Notes: generated from the letters alone by a model not told the origin. A stretch of 64,000 bases of DNA from JAEDHM01 sp964368645 (GCA_964368645.1 CAYJBY010000003.1:62001-126000); one strand, 5' to 3'. Shown: positions 1 through 9,941, counted from the stretch's first letter. Numbers and translations: made by a program.

Positions 1-3000
1 CCGTTTTACCGCTAGCTAACGAGGAGAAACGGTTGCCGTTGGCGTCCGTTGTTACGTTGACGTACCTAACGCCGCCCAAGGTATTGGTGGTGTCGCCGTT
101 CAGCCAGTTCATCGCGCCGTTACCGCTAAGAGTAATAGTGGTATTGCTTTGCAAATACAGGAATACTCTGCCGTTACCTATGATATTAAAGCTATTATAC
201 ACGTCCTTGCCCCAATACATTGTGATATCGGAGGGCAGAATAATATGCAAATCCTTTGCGGCGGAGCCGTAGGGATTAGTAGGATCGGTGCAGGTGAAGA
301 AAGTCCAGTTACAATCGGCAAGAGAGCCTGATATAAAGGGAGAAACAGCCCCTGCGTTACCCCAGTTGACCTGTCCGTTGGTATAAGTTGAAGAACCTGA
401 GGTCTTCGCGTTGAAAATCTCCTTGGGAACGATACCGCTTTCAAAGAAGGTCAAGCCCACGGAACGGTCGATATAGGGATTAACGATAGTCTTAATCAAA
501 TCGGCTATATCGGAAATTGTCTCCCAGAATTTCCAGCTAAGCTCCACCTCGTTAGCCGCGTCAACAATTTTCTTCAAATCCATAATCGAACGGTAATAAT
601 AGATCATATCGTAATCGCCCTTTGCGCTGAGAATATTGGTAATATTACCCGACGTAGGCATAAAATACTCGTTGGTTTTCACGTCGATATAGCTACGCAT
701 AGAGTTACTGATATGGATACCACTGGGGCCGTTTTTGATAAATTCCCAAACCAGATCGATCAAACTGCTCGGAGTTACCTCGAACTTAATCTCCTTGGTG
801 GCGTATTTCATTATGTTATTGGTTCGCGTATTAAGCTGTACCGCGTCACCCGATGCAGTCGTGGTGGGTAAGCTCCAGTCAAGCGGTATTGCCCTTGCAT
901 TCCAATAGTTAATCGAAAGAATATAATTGTCCGCGGTGGTAGGTCCTCCCGATACTATAGGCGTAACGGAGAATGAACCGAAGTTGGTCTTACTCTCCTT
1001 AATCGCGCTGACGCTGTTGGAGAAGGTAACCGTCGGAAGCCACTTTTCGCTGATATCCGCGATTACGGTGGGATTGGTCATATCTTCCATAAGAGAATAA
1101 CCGTGGGCTACGTGCTTAACCGTATCCGCAGTTCCGGCAGTCAAATCGTTTCTGCTTGAGCTCACGGAGTTAGTGCTGGCGGAAGAGGAAATATTGTTAG
1201 TTATCGGACTGCCTGACGATTTGTATAGCTTGCCGTTGGGATCGGGATCCACAGCGTCACGGTATTTGTCCCAAATGTTGCCGTTGAAAACGTCGCCGGC
1301 GGAGAGTCCGTCCGTGCCGCTCGGGAAATAATAGTACTTGACGCAAGCATTAATAATATCTCTGGGCTTATCATCCATACCCCAAACGTCGGAACCGTCA
1401 TTGATACTGGTAGAGCCCATAGAATAGCTGACTTCAGGCACAGAATAGGACATAGAATAAGAATAATATCCTGCCCAATTTTTAGTGCCGTTAAATGTCA
1501 AACCCGTAGAGCAGGTGGTGGAACTAAAGTATGTCCTAGAGTTGGCTCCCACCGACATATGACTGCGCACGATGCTGTTATAAAGGTACGTGCTACTGCT
1601 GTTGTTGTTGATATTAACGTAGAACGAACCGTCGCCTAAGTTGACGCTTGTGCCTGACATTGTAAAATTCTTGCCTGTAAAGATACAATACTTGGCATAC
1701 ATTGCGCCCTCTGCATACAAGGTGCAAAGCTTAAAGAACGTGTTATACAGGAAGCAATAGCCCTTATAGGTGGAATTATAGTTTTTAACCGATACGTTGG
1801 AGGTAAAGGTTATCAGTTTTTGCGAGGTTGACGAGGAGTACTTTGCGGTAGGTGCAGACGTGGAATTATAGCTTGAAGTCGTACAGTTGGTAATTAAGGT
1901 ATCGCATACGATAGACTTTGAAAAGGTCAGCGTAGAGGAAGAGCCGCTTATAATGCGTAAATAACCGCTTATATCGATGCTCTGACTGAAGGTGTTAGAA
2001 GAGGTGTAATAGATAGTCGTATTATAGCTGTCTATCGTGCCGCCTACCTTGCCTACTCTAACCTCTCCCGTGAAGCCGTAGTCCACGTTAAAGTCGAAGT
2101 TGCCTGTTACCGCGCCGAAACGCGCCGTTGCCTTCATATTGGGCATATATACGTTGCCAGAAATATCGTAGCACAAGCAGGTTGTACAAGTATCACTGCA
2201 ACTGTGAATGCCTCTATACAGGTTTTGCGTGGTGTTCTTAGCATATAAGCCCTTATCCGCAGACGGTCTGCAACCTCTGAACACCAAGGGAGCCTCAACG
2301 TAAACCGAACCGTAAAATCTCGGAGTGGTATAACCCGAGGTAGTGCTTGGATAAACGGAAGTTACAGAACTGCTACTCCCCGAAACGTAAAGATTATTCA
2401 TCTTACCGCCGCAGATTTTGTTCTCACTGGTGCCTGTAATCTTAAGGTTGATGTAATCGCCCAAATAGCCTGCGTCGCTCATAGTCAAACGCTTACAGAC
2501 CACCTGTCCTGAGTCTGACGTATTCGACGCGCTTTTGCCTAACTGTCCCTTATTGCTTGTGATTGTCTCAAGGCAGGTGACGTTATCGTTAATAGCGCCC
2601 CCGGTCTGGACGAGGTTCTTGGAAACGTAAACCGCTTTTTCAAGTTTTCCGCCTCTGACCGTTAGGTAAGTTGCCGTTACTTTTGCGCTAATGATGGCAT
2701 TGGTAATTATACAAGGTGCGGTAGAAGTACCTACGCCGATCAAAGTGACGTTCGCGCCTGAACCGCCTACGGTGCAATAGCCAAGCTCAAAGGTGGTACA
2801 GTTGATAAACTTGTCGCCCGAGGTTGCCTTACACAGATAAGCCGAGGTTGCGGAGATTGCCGATGACTTCACAGTCAACGCTTCCACGTTACCGATTACA
2901 GTGCCGCAGTGAATATCCAAAGCCTTGCCATAGACGTTGCCGTTAATGACTGCGCCGGTCACTGTGGAGCCGCCTGCGTTTTTGCCGATATTAACGGTGG

Positions 3001-5779
3001 AATTGGGGCAAATCAAATCGCCGCTCAAAGTGGTAATAACTGCCGATGCACCCGATAAGTCCTTGACTGCGCCTGCGTTGAGCGTACCGTTAAAATATAC
3101 GTTTGTCGCCGCGTCAATACGGAATAAGCCGTTGACTGTGGACGAATTGTTGACAGTAAACGAAGTATACGTATAGTCGTCTCCGATATGTGCGCCATAG
3201 GTGGTTGAAGAGTCTCCCGATACCGTAACGCTTGCGTTCCAAACAACTGAAGAGGATACCGCTAACCCGTCAAGCCACGGTTCCAAAACCGAGGATTGGG
3301 TTGAGGTATTGGCAGCTGCGGGAGTAATAACCTTACCTGCATAAAGCGAGGTCATATTGACGTTGGTTAAATTCTGAGGAATAACCAAGGTACCGCACTG
3401 GATTTTGCCTGTGATTTTCACTCCGCTTACGCCGATATAAACTATACAGTCGGGATTGGTACTGATATCGATATTGTATTTGTAGTTGCCTGCGGTGCCT
3501 GTAACCGTTGCCGAAGTAACCAATATGTACTTGATATCCCATTTGCAGTTAGCCTCGGGAGGCAGATACGCGGAGCTAACCGAAACCTCGGTGTACTTGG
3601 TCTCGTAATACGCGCCGCTTAAAACGACGATACCCAGTCTGGACGCGTTGACCACCTTACCTGTAACGATTATCGTAGCTTCCTTATCTCTTACCACGCT
3701 TGCGCTGACGGGAGTCTTTTCCGTCTCTAAATCGCCGTGTACGTTGATGTTAAGATTGTCGGAGTTGGCTTTTATACTGACGTTACCGCCGATTACCAAC
3801 CGTCCCGTGTCGGGAGTCACGCCGTCGCCGACTATAATTTCGCCCGATATGGAGCAATTGTCGGTTAAACTCATATTGCCGTAGCAGTAGATATACCTGT
3901 CAGGGTGCGCGTTGTACGTCACGCCGCTTCCCAAGCGAACACTGCCCTTGGCGATAATACTGCCGTCAATGGTTATAGCTTTAACCTTGCCCTGTATGTC
4001 CACGCCCAGTGTGGAATAATCATCGCAGAAATAGCTGTTGATTATCGAATCATAGCCCAAGGTTACACCGTCCAAAACGACTTTACTGCCTATAAGGTTG
4101 CCGTTAATAGTACCGTTAGACAGTTTGATAGTGTAAGAGGCTGTTGACGGCTCGCCGTAATAATTGTAAAAATTGTTAATCGTCGCACCGTACATATTGA
4201 TATTCTCGTTAGTGGTGCCGTTGAAGGTCATATTGCCTGCCATATATAAGGCACCTCTAATATCCGTCAAATTGTTGATGGCAACCGTCTGCCGTCTATA
4301 ATGGGTAAACACAGGAGTTACGCTCTTTTCCAAGCTGACGTCGCCGTCAATCTTGTAATTGACAATTCTTACAACTTTAGTTACACCGGACAACTCGGAG
4401 CCGCCGACTATCAAGTCGCCGCTGATATTGACGGTACTGTAAGTAACCGTAGTCTTGAAATAAGAAGCGTCCAAATACCCCCCTACAAATACATCGCCGT
4501 TAATCTTGCAATTACCTGTGCCCGTAAGGTTGTAAGCGGTTAAATTACCCTTGATATATATGTCCGAAGAAGAACTGTTGCCAACCGAGCTTACCGTGTA
4601 GGTGGTGCTGTTGCATATAAGCGCATCGCCGCCAACCGTCACATTGCCGTTGATTTTACTGCCGACCACGGTCAGCTTACCGCCGCAGTAAACGTCGCCG
4701 TTTACCACACTGCCGTTAAGCGTTACGTCGCCCTTACAGTAGATAGAACTAACCGTCGAAGAGGTTAGCGTTACGTCGCAGTTACTGCTGCCGACGATAT
4801 TGGAAACTTTTTTAAGGCAGTTATACAATTTGACGTCGCCGATGGAGAAAATATTATCTGTAGTGCAACTGCTGTCTGTGGAGGTGCCTGTACCGCGGAC
4901 GGTCGTACTGCCTCGGGAATAGATATTGCGATCCACGTAACCGTTCGCGCTGATTTCCAAATCGCCTGCCGACAGCAGATTAGTCAATAATTTCGCCTTA
5001 TTGACAACCATATTGCCGTAAGAGGTTACGTTGCCGCTGATGGTATAAGATTCGCTACCACTGCTCGTTAAACTAACGTCACCTGTGGAAGTCACCTGCG
5101 CCTTGACGTTATTGGAAAGCGTGTAGGTCTGAGGATCGGTAAAATTCTCGCCAACGTAAAGATAAACGGAAGGCTCGGTCTTGGTTAAGCTGGTGCTTGC
5201 AAAATTGAAGCTCTGATCCTGTGGGTGAGTGGAGTAAATCTGATAGTTGGCGAACAAATTGTACATATTGTCCTCGAACTCCGACTCCTCGATACAGGTA
5301 AAGATAGCCGTAACCACAGAGGACGCGCCGTTGTAGGATACCGAAATATCCACGTACAAATATTTGTTAGCCAGATAGAGCTTGTTGGTATCGGGATCGG
5401 TTGCCAGCGGATAATAATATCTTAATTCGCCCTTAACCACCTCGTTGTTGGTCTCCTGATTGGCTATTGCGAACTCGCCTCTTAACTCGCCCGAAGTCAG
5501 TTCCTCGGGATCGCTCAGCTCGTCAAGCCGCTGAATAATCTCGTTGGTGGCAAAACCGCCTTCCTCTCTGTCCGAACCCATCTGAAGCGAAAGAGCCTGA
5601 CCGATGGACTTAGCATAGAAGAAAGCCTGCTGCTGTGAAGCCTGACGCATTGCGGTGGTGTAAGTTGTGGTGGCAAGGAGCGTTAAAGCTATGCTCACCG
5701 ACAATGCAACGAGCATAATCATCACGGCGAAAATCAACGCCACGCCCTTATTGTTCCGTAAAATACGTGCAGTCTTCAT
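1..5779 (-). CDS. Giant PilX-like prepilin with bactofilin-like repeats (3' end outside window)
   Basis: The reading frame is open from ATG at 5779 (AAGGAG at 5785-5790) to the left edge, at least 1926 codons with no stop. The N-terminus resembles PilX-type minor pilins: a short basic leader, K11-G12 as the probable prepilin peptidase site, then a hydrophobic helix (about residues 13-37, VALIFAVMIML...). The usual Glu at +5 is absent, as in many PilX/pseudopilins. Residues to about 200 form a PilX-like head. From about 240 to 1415 the protein is dominated by short strands of the type I-N-G-D-V-x-V-G-G, like bactofilin/polymer-forming (DUF583) repeats, predicting a long beta-helix. A Cys cluster (CSDTCTTCLC) lies near residue 1192. 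PilX proteins are normally 150-250 residues, so this is an exceptional fusion. It is last after pilC-pilM-pilN-pilO, 82 nt after pilO. Inference: a pilus-tip or surface-displayed adhesin or scaffold exported by the pilus machinery. A plain secreted beta-helix protein is the alternative. Confidence 0.8.
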   Translation of the reverse strand, partial: MKTARILRNNKGVALIFAVMIMLVALSVSIALTLLATTTYTTAMRQASQQQAFFYAKSIGQALSLQMGSDREEGGFATNEIIQRLDELSDPEELTSGELRGEFAIANQETNNEVVKGELRYYYPLATDPDTNKLYLANKYLYVDISVSYNGASSVVTAIFTCIEESEFEDNMYNLFANYQIYSTHPQDQSFNFASTSLTKTEPSVYLYVGENFTDPQTYTLSNNVKAQVTSTGDVSLTSSGSESYTISGNVTSYGNMVVNKAKLLTNLLSAGDLEISANGYVDRNIYSRGSTTVRGTGTSTDSSCTTDNIFSIGDVKLYNCLKKVSNIVGSSNCDVTLTSSTVSSIYCKGDVTLNGSVVNGDVYCGGKLTVVGSKINGNVTVGGDALICNSTTYTVSSVGNSSSSDIYIKGNLTAYNLTGTGNCKINGDVFVGGYLDASYFKTTVTYSTVNISGDLIVGGSELSGVTKVVRIVNYKIDGDVSLEKSVTPVFTHYRRQTVAINNLTDIRGALYMAGNMTFNGTTNENINMYGATINNFYNYYGEPSTASYTIKLSNGTINGNLIGSKVVLDGVTLGYDSIINSYFCDDYSTLGVDIQGKVKAITIDGSIIAKGSVRLGSGVTYNAHPDRYIYCYGNMSLTDNCSISGEIIVGDGVTPDTGRLVIGGNVSIKANSDNLNINVHGDLETEKTPVSASVVRDKEATIIVTGKVVNASRLGIVVLSGAYYETKYTEVSVSSAYLPPEANCKWDIKYILVTSATVTGTAGNYKYNIDISTNPDCIVYIGVSGVKITGKIQCGTLVIPQNLTNVNMTSLYAGKVITPAAANTSTQSSVLEPWLDGLAVSSSVVWNASVTVSGDSSTTYGAHIGDDYTYTSFTVNNSSTVNGLFRIDAATNVYFNGTLNAGAVKDLSGASAVITTLSGDLICPNSTVNIGKNAGGSTVTGAVINGNVYGKALDIHCGTVIGNVEALTVKSSAISATSAYLCKATSGDKFINCTTFELGYCTVGGSGANVTLIGVGTSTAPCIITNAIISAKVTATYLTVRGGKLEKAVYVSKNLVQTGGAINDNVTCLETITSNKGQLGKSASNTSDSGQVVCKRLTMSDAGYLGDYINLKITGTSENKICGGKMNNLYVSGSSSSVTSVYPSTTSGYTTPRFYGSVYVEAPLVFRGCRPSADKGLYAKNTTQNLYRGIHSCSDTCTTCLCYDISGNVYMPNMKATARFGAVTGNFDFNVDYGFTGEVRVGKVGGTIDSYNTTIYYTSSNTFSQSIDISGYLRIISGSSSTLTFSKSIVCDTLITNCTTSSYNSTSAPTAKYSSSTSQKLITFTSNVSVKNYNSTYKGYCFLYNTFFKLCTLYAEGAMYAKYCIFTGKNFTMSGTSVNLGDGSFYVNINNNSSSTYLYNSIVRSHMSVGANSRTYFSSTTCSTGLTFNGTKNWAGYYSYSMSYSVPEVSYSMGSTSINDGSDVWGMDDKPRDIINACVKYYYFPSGTDGLSAGDVFNGNIWDKYRDAVDPDPNGKLYKSSGSPITNNISSSASTNSVSSSRNDLTAGTADTVKHVAHGYSLMEDMTNPTVIADISEKWLPTVTFSNSVSAIKESKTNFGSFSVTPIVSGGPTTADNYILSINYWNARAIPLDWSLPTTTASGDAVQLNTRTNNIMKYATKEIKFEVTPSSLIDLVWEFIKNGPSGIHISNSMRSYIDVKTNEYFMPTSGNITNILSAKGDYDMIYYYRSIMDLKKIVDAANEVELSWKFWETISDIADLIKTIVNPYIDRSVGLTFFESGIVPKEIFNAKTSGSSTYTNGQVNWGNAGAVSPFISGSLADCNWTFFTCTDPTNPYGSAAKDLHIILPSDITMYWGKDVYNSFNIIGNGRVFLYLQSNTTITLSGNGAMNWLNGDTTNTLGGVRYVNVTTDANGNRFSSLASGKT

Positions 5780-5817
5780 ATAGACTCCTTGCCTTCCCTA
5801 CTTACATTTTACCACTT

Positions 5818-5834
5818 GTACTTAATATAAGTAC
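5818..5834. repeat. Inverted repeat between pilO and the PilX-like gene
   Basis: A 7-bp perfect inverted repeat (GTACTTA / TAAGTAC, 3-nt loop) sits in the 82-nt gap between pilO and the PilX-like gene, with an outer TTTTAC/GTAAAA pair about 10 nt out on each side. There is no T-run, so it is not a classical terminator. It could be an operator, a processing site or a stabilising hairpin. Confidence 0.4.
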
Positions 5835-5861
5835 AGATGCTTGTGTAAAATTCCCTAAAAA

Positions 5862-6683
5862 TTAATTATTGCCTGTCTGCTCACACTCGTGACCGTCGGC
5901 GGTATAGTAAATCTCACGGCAGTTGGGGCATTTTTCGACCTCTGCGCCGTAGTATCTGAGATTGCTGTTTTCGTCGCCTGCCATCAAAATCGTGAACTCG
6001 ATTGTCGCCGTGCCTTCCGCGCCGTCCATCATATAGGAATTGATGTAAATCGAACCCTTTTGCTCCAAATTGCGCAGGTATAAAAGCAGATATGCGTAGG
6101 TGCTGACGTAATTATCGGCAACCGCGCCGTCCGCCGTCAAATACAGCTGATGCAAGGAAGAATCCGTACTCAGCGATATGGTATGACGGGAACCGATAAC
6201 GAGGTCGCCCTCGCCCGATTCGGTGGTGTTGGTCGCAAGGTCCGTAAGCAGCAGTTCAAAGGAGTCGTTTGCCGTATATTCGTCCTCGTAAGACGCGAAG
6301 GCGTTGTCCTCGGCAACGGAGAAATACAGGTAACAAATATCGTCAACCCAATATATTCTCGTTTCATAGGAACTACAGTAGCTACAGATACCGTCCGCAA
6401 TCAGGGAAGCGGCGTATTTTTGCTTGAGAATAGCCTTTTGCAAAGCGATTTTCGCATTTGCAGGCTTGTCGGCTACTGCCGCGCCTATACCTGAATCGGT
6501 TATCGCAGTAAGTATCTCCTTGTTGACGGAGCTCTGTTCTACGGTGCTTTCCGCAAGCTCGTTCTTACTGGTTATCAAATCCTTGATACCTACGGAGGGC
6601 AGCATTACCGCGCCGAATATGATGATGATAATTGCCAAAATCATCAATAGCATTTTATCTTTTTCGGTCATCTTAATAGACAT
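5862..6683 (-). CDS. pilO: PilO-like type IV pilus assembly protein
   Basis: 273-residue bitopic membrane protein with one N-terminal transmembrane helix (about residues 9-29) and an extracytoplasmic domain. PilO pairs with PilN and links the inner-membrane platform to the pilus base. Assignment rests on size, topology and position directly after PilN; sequence similarity of PilO proteins is low, so the name is by context. Odd feature: the C-terminus ends in a Zn-ribbon-like half, C-P-N-C followed by H-E-C (residues about 253-268), and another C-S-Y-C lies near residue 101. Such motifs are not typical of PilO. ATG at 6683 has an AGGAGG-like site just upstream, 13 nt after pilN. Confidence 0.75.
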   Translation of the reverse strand: MSIKMTEKDKMLLMILAIIIIIFGAVMLPSVGIKDLITSKNELAESTVEQSSVNKEILTAITDSGIGAAVADKPANAKIALQKAILKQKYAASLIADGICSYCSSYETRIYWVDDICYLYFSVAEDNAFASYEDEYTANDSFELLLTDLATNTTESGEGDLVIGSRHTISLSTDSSLHQLYLTADGAVADNYVSTYAYLLLYLRNLEQKGSIYINSYMMDGAEGTATIEFTILMAGDENSNLRYYGAEVEKCPNCREIYYTADGHECEQTGNN

Positions 6684-6696
6684 TTTCGCTACCTCC

Positions 6697-7827
6697 TTAA
6701 CCCAGTTTTTTCGCGTTGGCGATATTGAGAGTTATCTCGTACTCTACGTACTCTTTGGATTCCGTATTGTTATAAACCACGTGGTTATCAACCTTAAAGA
6801 ACCCGGTGCTGTCCAAAGCGTTAAGGTACTCAACGAGATTGACGTAATTAACAGCCATCTTCGTGGTGTTGAACAGCTCAAGATTAAAGGTGAAAACACC
6901 CGGACTGTAGGACATACTTTTGATATTGTACCTAAAGGAATCCGCATCGTAAGCCGCCGCATAGCTGGTAGCCAAAGCCTCGACCTTGGCGTCTAAGGCG
7001 TCTATCACTCTTTCCTCGACAGACTTCATACTCATAAGGACTATATTGTAGGTGGTGTCCTCAATGGTCATAGAAATCCCCTTGTTGTCCTCGTATAAGG
7101 TAGCGGGATCGTCCAGATAAATCTGAGAGAAGGGAGAATAATAAATACCGCTGTAAGTCCAACCCGAATACAGTCCTCTGCAAAGAGCGTCCAGACTCAC
7201 GCCGTCGCCGCCCTCGAAAATAATCGCCATTTGACCGCGATAATAGGTGTACCATACGGGATCGAAGCTGTCAAGCTGTGCCGTTTCCAACGCGTTCAGA
7301 ACGGCTATCCACTGGGAATAGGTATTCTTCGCGGAGTTATCCGTTGCGTCCAAAGGCACTGCGTCCTTAAGGGCGGTATAATCGGGAGATTCAAAGTTGC
7401 CAGCCTCGTCCGCGGTTAATATCGTGTAGCTGTAGGTTAAGGACAGCGGTGCGGTATTGAGCAAAACCTCTCTTAAGGCGTTTATCTCGGCTTCCGTTGC
7501 GGCAGGATACCTGCTGGACGCGGCTTTGATTGCGCTTTCGATAAGCTCTGCCTGCTTGATTTCGTTCTCTATCGCCTTGTAGCCACCTGCCAAATCTGTG
7601 GTAACACGCTGGGTGGTTTCGTAATTCTTCTGCAACGCCTGCATTTCTTCAAGCGTGGTTTTCGCATTACGCACGTCCAGATAAAAATAGACCACTAAAC
7701 CGACGCAGATTAACAGAACGCCCACAATTACCCAAGTAAGGTAAAAGGTAATCGGCTTTTTCTTGCCTTTGGTTCTTCCGCCGCCGGCAGCTCGGAATAG
7801 GTTAATGTCGTTTTTCTTAGCCGCCAT
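6697..7827 (-). CDS. pilN: PilN-like type IV pilus assembly protein
   Basis: 376 residues. A short cytoplasmic N-terminus carries the I-N-L-F motif (PilN family members carry INL near the N-terminus, which binds PilM), then a basic stretch, one transmembrane helix (about residues 28-50), a coiled-coil-like segment (about 52-100) and a large extracytoplasmic domain. It is roughly twice the length of typical PilN, through enlargement of the outer domain. It lies 4 nt after pilM and 13 nt before pilO, so the three are surely co-transcribed. Role by family: forms a heterodimer with PilO and, through its N-terminal peptide, couples to cytoplasmic PilM. Confidence 0.8.
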   Translation of the reverse strand: MAAKKNDINLFRAAGGGRTKGKKKPITFYLTWVIVGVLLICVGLVVYFYLDVRNAKTTLEEMQALQKNYETTQRVTTDLAGGYKAIENEIKQAELIESAIKAASSRYPAATEAEINALREVLLNTAPLSLTYSYTILTADEAGNFESPDYTALKDAVPLDATDNSAKNTYSQWIAVLNALETAQLDSFDPVWYTYYRGQMAIIFEGGDGVSLDALCRGLYSGWTYSGIYYSPFSQIYLDDPATLYEDNKGISMTIEDTTYNIVLMSMKSVEERVIDALDAKVEALATSYAAAYDADSFRYNIKSMSYSPGVFTFNLELFNTTKMAVNYVNLVEYLNALDSTGFFKVDNHVVYNNTESKEYVEYEITLNIANAKKLG

Positions 7828-7831
7828 AGCT

Positions 7832-8743
7832 CTACCTCCTTATAAACGCGCCTAAAGCACAGCTGAATGCGTTGAACTCCATCAGGTTCATACCCTTGAT
7901 GAAGCTGGGCAGGGGCAGGTGTGATACAAGCATATTGACGGAGTCTGCAAACTCCTGCAATATATCGTCCAAAACCGCCGCGTTGCCTGTAATGTAAACC
8001 GCCTTCACGTCCTTTTCGGTACGGGATTCGTAAAATCTTACTACGCTGTTGACGTTGCTTGTCAGCTCCTGAAGCAGATAATCTCTGTCCAGTTCCCCTT
8101 CCTCTCCTGCGTAAAGCACCGTGCTCTTGGAAAACTCGCAGTTGTAATTACTGTACACGTTAATTGAGATGAACGTGTCCTTGTAGTCTAGCAGCAGGAA
8201 GGTGTCTTCCAACATTTTTTTGTCGTTCTTGGCATACTGAGCCACCAGTTTGGATATGGAATTGGGAGCAATATCCAAAACCGTAGGAGTCATTCCCAAC
8301 TCGGTTGCGGAGTTTTGCAGGCTGTCTATGCAGTCGTTGGTCACGTAGGTTACGCGGATTTTCAGCTTGGGCTTTTTCTCCTCGTTCTTAAACCGCTCCA
8401 CAATGATATAGTCTAAGGTCGTGTTGGCAACCTTGGAATCGGCTAAAATTTCGGACTGAATAATGAGTCTGATTTTGTTATCGGGTACGTCGGGCACAAC
8501 CATTTCCCTGAATACGATTCGGGAGTTGTCTATTACGAATATAGCCTTGTCGGGCTTGATATTGTTGGTGGTTAAGCAGTCCTGTAAAATCTGGGCGAAA
8601 ACCACCAGATCCTTGATACTGCCCGACTCCATAGAGCCTGCCTTGGTGCTTATATCGTAAAAGCTCTTTACCGCTATTCTGCCGCCGCTAAGCGCACCGT
8701 CAATGAGCTTTATTTTGTCATCGCTAATATATATGCAAATCAT
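7832..8743 (-). CDS. pilM: PilM-like actin-fold pilus assembly ATPase
   Basis: 303 residues, soluble, with no signal or membrane segment, and the overall plan of PilM/GspL-type actin-fold proteins. It opens with short beta-strands (YISDDKIKLIDG), has a central region with VLDIAPNSISKL (the PilM 'D-x-x' nucleotide-site segment) and ends with F-S-C-A-L-G-A-F, matching the PilM C-terminal AxGLA-like motif. PilM sits on the cytoplasmic face, binds the N-terminal peptide of PilN and connects it to the PilB motor. It starts 13 nt after pilC and is followed after 4 nt by pilN. The RBS is AGGAGG-like before ATG at 8743. Confidence 0.88.
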   Translation of the reverse strand: MICIYISDDKIKLIDGALSGGRIAVKSFYDISTKAGSMESGSIKDLVVFAQILQDCLTTNNIKPDKAIFVIDNSRIVFREMVVPDVPDNKIRLIIQSEILADSKVANTTLDYIIVERFKNEEKKPKLKIRVTYVTNDCIDSLQNSATELGMTPTVLDIAPNSISKLVAQYAKNDKKMLEDTFLLLDYKDTFISINVYSNYNCEFSKSTVLYAGEEGELDRDYLLQELTSNVNSVVRFYESRTEKDVKAVYITGNAAVLDDILQEFADSVNMLVSHLPLPSFIKGMNLMEFNAFSCALGAFIRR

Positions 8744-8756
8744 TACTCGTCCTCCT

Positions 8757-9941
8757 TTATACGTTATTCATACTGCCGAACATAGGCTGTACTACCGACA
8801 GAATTACAAATCCGACCACACCTGCCATTACAACGGTGATCGCAGGTTCCAGCATAGCCGTCAACGCCGTGGTTGCGTTTTCGGATTCCTCGTCGAAATA
8901 GTCGGCGACCTTCAAAAGCACCTCGCTCAATACGCCGGATTCCTCACCGACGTAAAGCATTGCGGTGAGCAACGGATCGAACACGTTGGTAGAGCCTAAC
9001 GCCTTACTCATCGAATCGCCCTTCTTGACCTTGTACAGCGCGTTATCCATCTGCTCCGTGATATAGCTGTTATCAACTATTGCAGTCGCCATAGATATTG
9101 CCTCTACGAGCTGAATACCGCTGTCGTACAGGGTTGCCAGATTACGGGCGAAACGAGCGGTGTAAACGCTTCGCATCAGCTTACCGACCTTTGGCATAGT
9201 CAGCTTAAGCTTATCTATTTTGTACCTAACCTTGGGCACGCGCTTTATCATAGGCACCGCTACTATCAGCACTACCACTATAATCAGTATCCATACCCAG
9301 TTGGCAAGTATAAAATCGGACATTCCCAAAAGGAACTTGGTGGTCCCCGGCAGAGAATCCTGATCGTAGCTTGAGGTCATTTTCGGAAGCAGCCAAGTAA
9401 CCAATAGGATTATGACTACGACCAAAACAAGACTAAGCATCTTAGGATAACGAAGTGCGCCCTTAATCTGATTCTTCAGCTTGACGTCCTTCTCGAAGTG
9501 ATCGGACAGCTTATTGAGCGTTACGTCCAAGTCACCGCTCATCTCGCCTGCCTTAACCATATTAAGCATTATCGGCGGAAAAGCTCTGCCCTGTTTTGCC
9601 AGAGCCTCCGAAAGCGAATTGCCCTTTTCGACCATTTCGTACAGGTTGCCTATCGTCAGCTTGAGCGTACCCTTTTCCGTTTTACCGTAAAGCATCTCAA
9701 GTGCCGTTGACAACGGCAAGCCGGCTTTAAGAATAGCCGAAAGCTGTTGGCAAAAACTAACGATGTCCTTAAGCGCCAACGGCTTCTGCCCTTGAGATTC
9801 GTCCTTGAGCTTGTTATAGGACAAACAGTAGTTACCGCTTTTGGTAACGAACTGCTTGACCTCCTCGTCGCTCTGGGCGATTAGGGTACCCTTAAGCGTC
9901 TTCCCGTCCGGATCTAACGCTACGTAGGAATACTTCTGCAT
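8757..9941 (-). CDS. pilC: PilC/GspF inner-membrane platform protein
   Basis: 394 residues with two tandem T2SSF domains. The first (about residues 60-185) contains FCQQLSAILKAGLPLS and MVKAGEMSGDL; the second (about 265-390) contains ARFARNLATLYDSGIQL and YVGEESGVL. Three or so transmembrane helices fall near 168-188, 212-232 and 365-388. PilC is the polytopic platform on which PilB and PilT act to extend and retract the pilus. It is the first pilus gene after the giant LRR gene (114 nt apart) and leads pilM-pilN-pilO. Its RBS is AAAGGAG five nt before the ATG. I see no convincing promoter in the 114-nt gap, so it may be expressed by read-through. Confidence 0.95.
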   Translation of the reverse strand: MQKYSYVALDPDGKTLKGTLIAQSDEEVKQFVTKSGNYCLSYNKLKDESQGQKPLALKDIVSFCQQLSAILKAGLPLSTALEMLYGKTEKGTLKLTIGNLYEMVEKGNSLSEALAKQGRAFPPIMLNMVKAGEMSGDLDVTLNKLSDHFEKDVKLKNQIKGALRYPKMLSLVLVVVIILLVTWLLPKMTSSYDQDSLPGTTKFLLGMSDFILANWVWILIIVVVLIVAVPMIKRVPKVRYKIDKLKLTMPKVGKLMRSVYTARFARNLATLYDSGIQLVEAISMATAIVDNSYITEQMDNALYKVKKGDSMSKALGSTNVFDPLLTAMLYVGEESGVLSEVLLKVADYFDEESENATTALTAMLEPAITVVMAGVVGFVILSVVQPMFGSMNNV

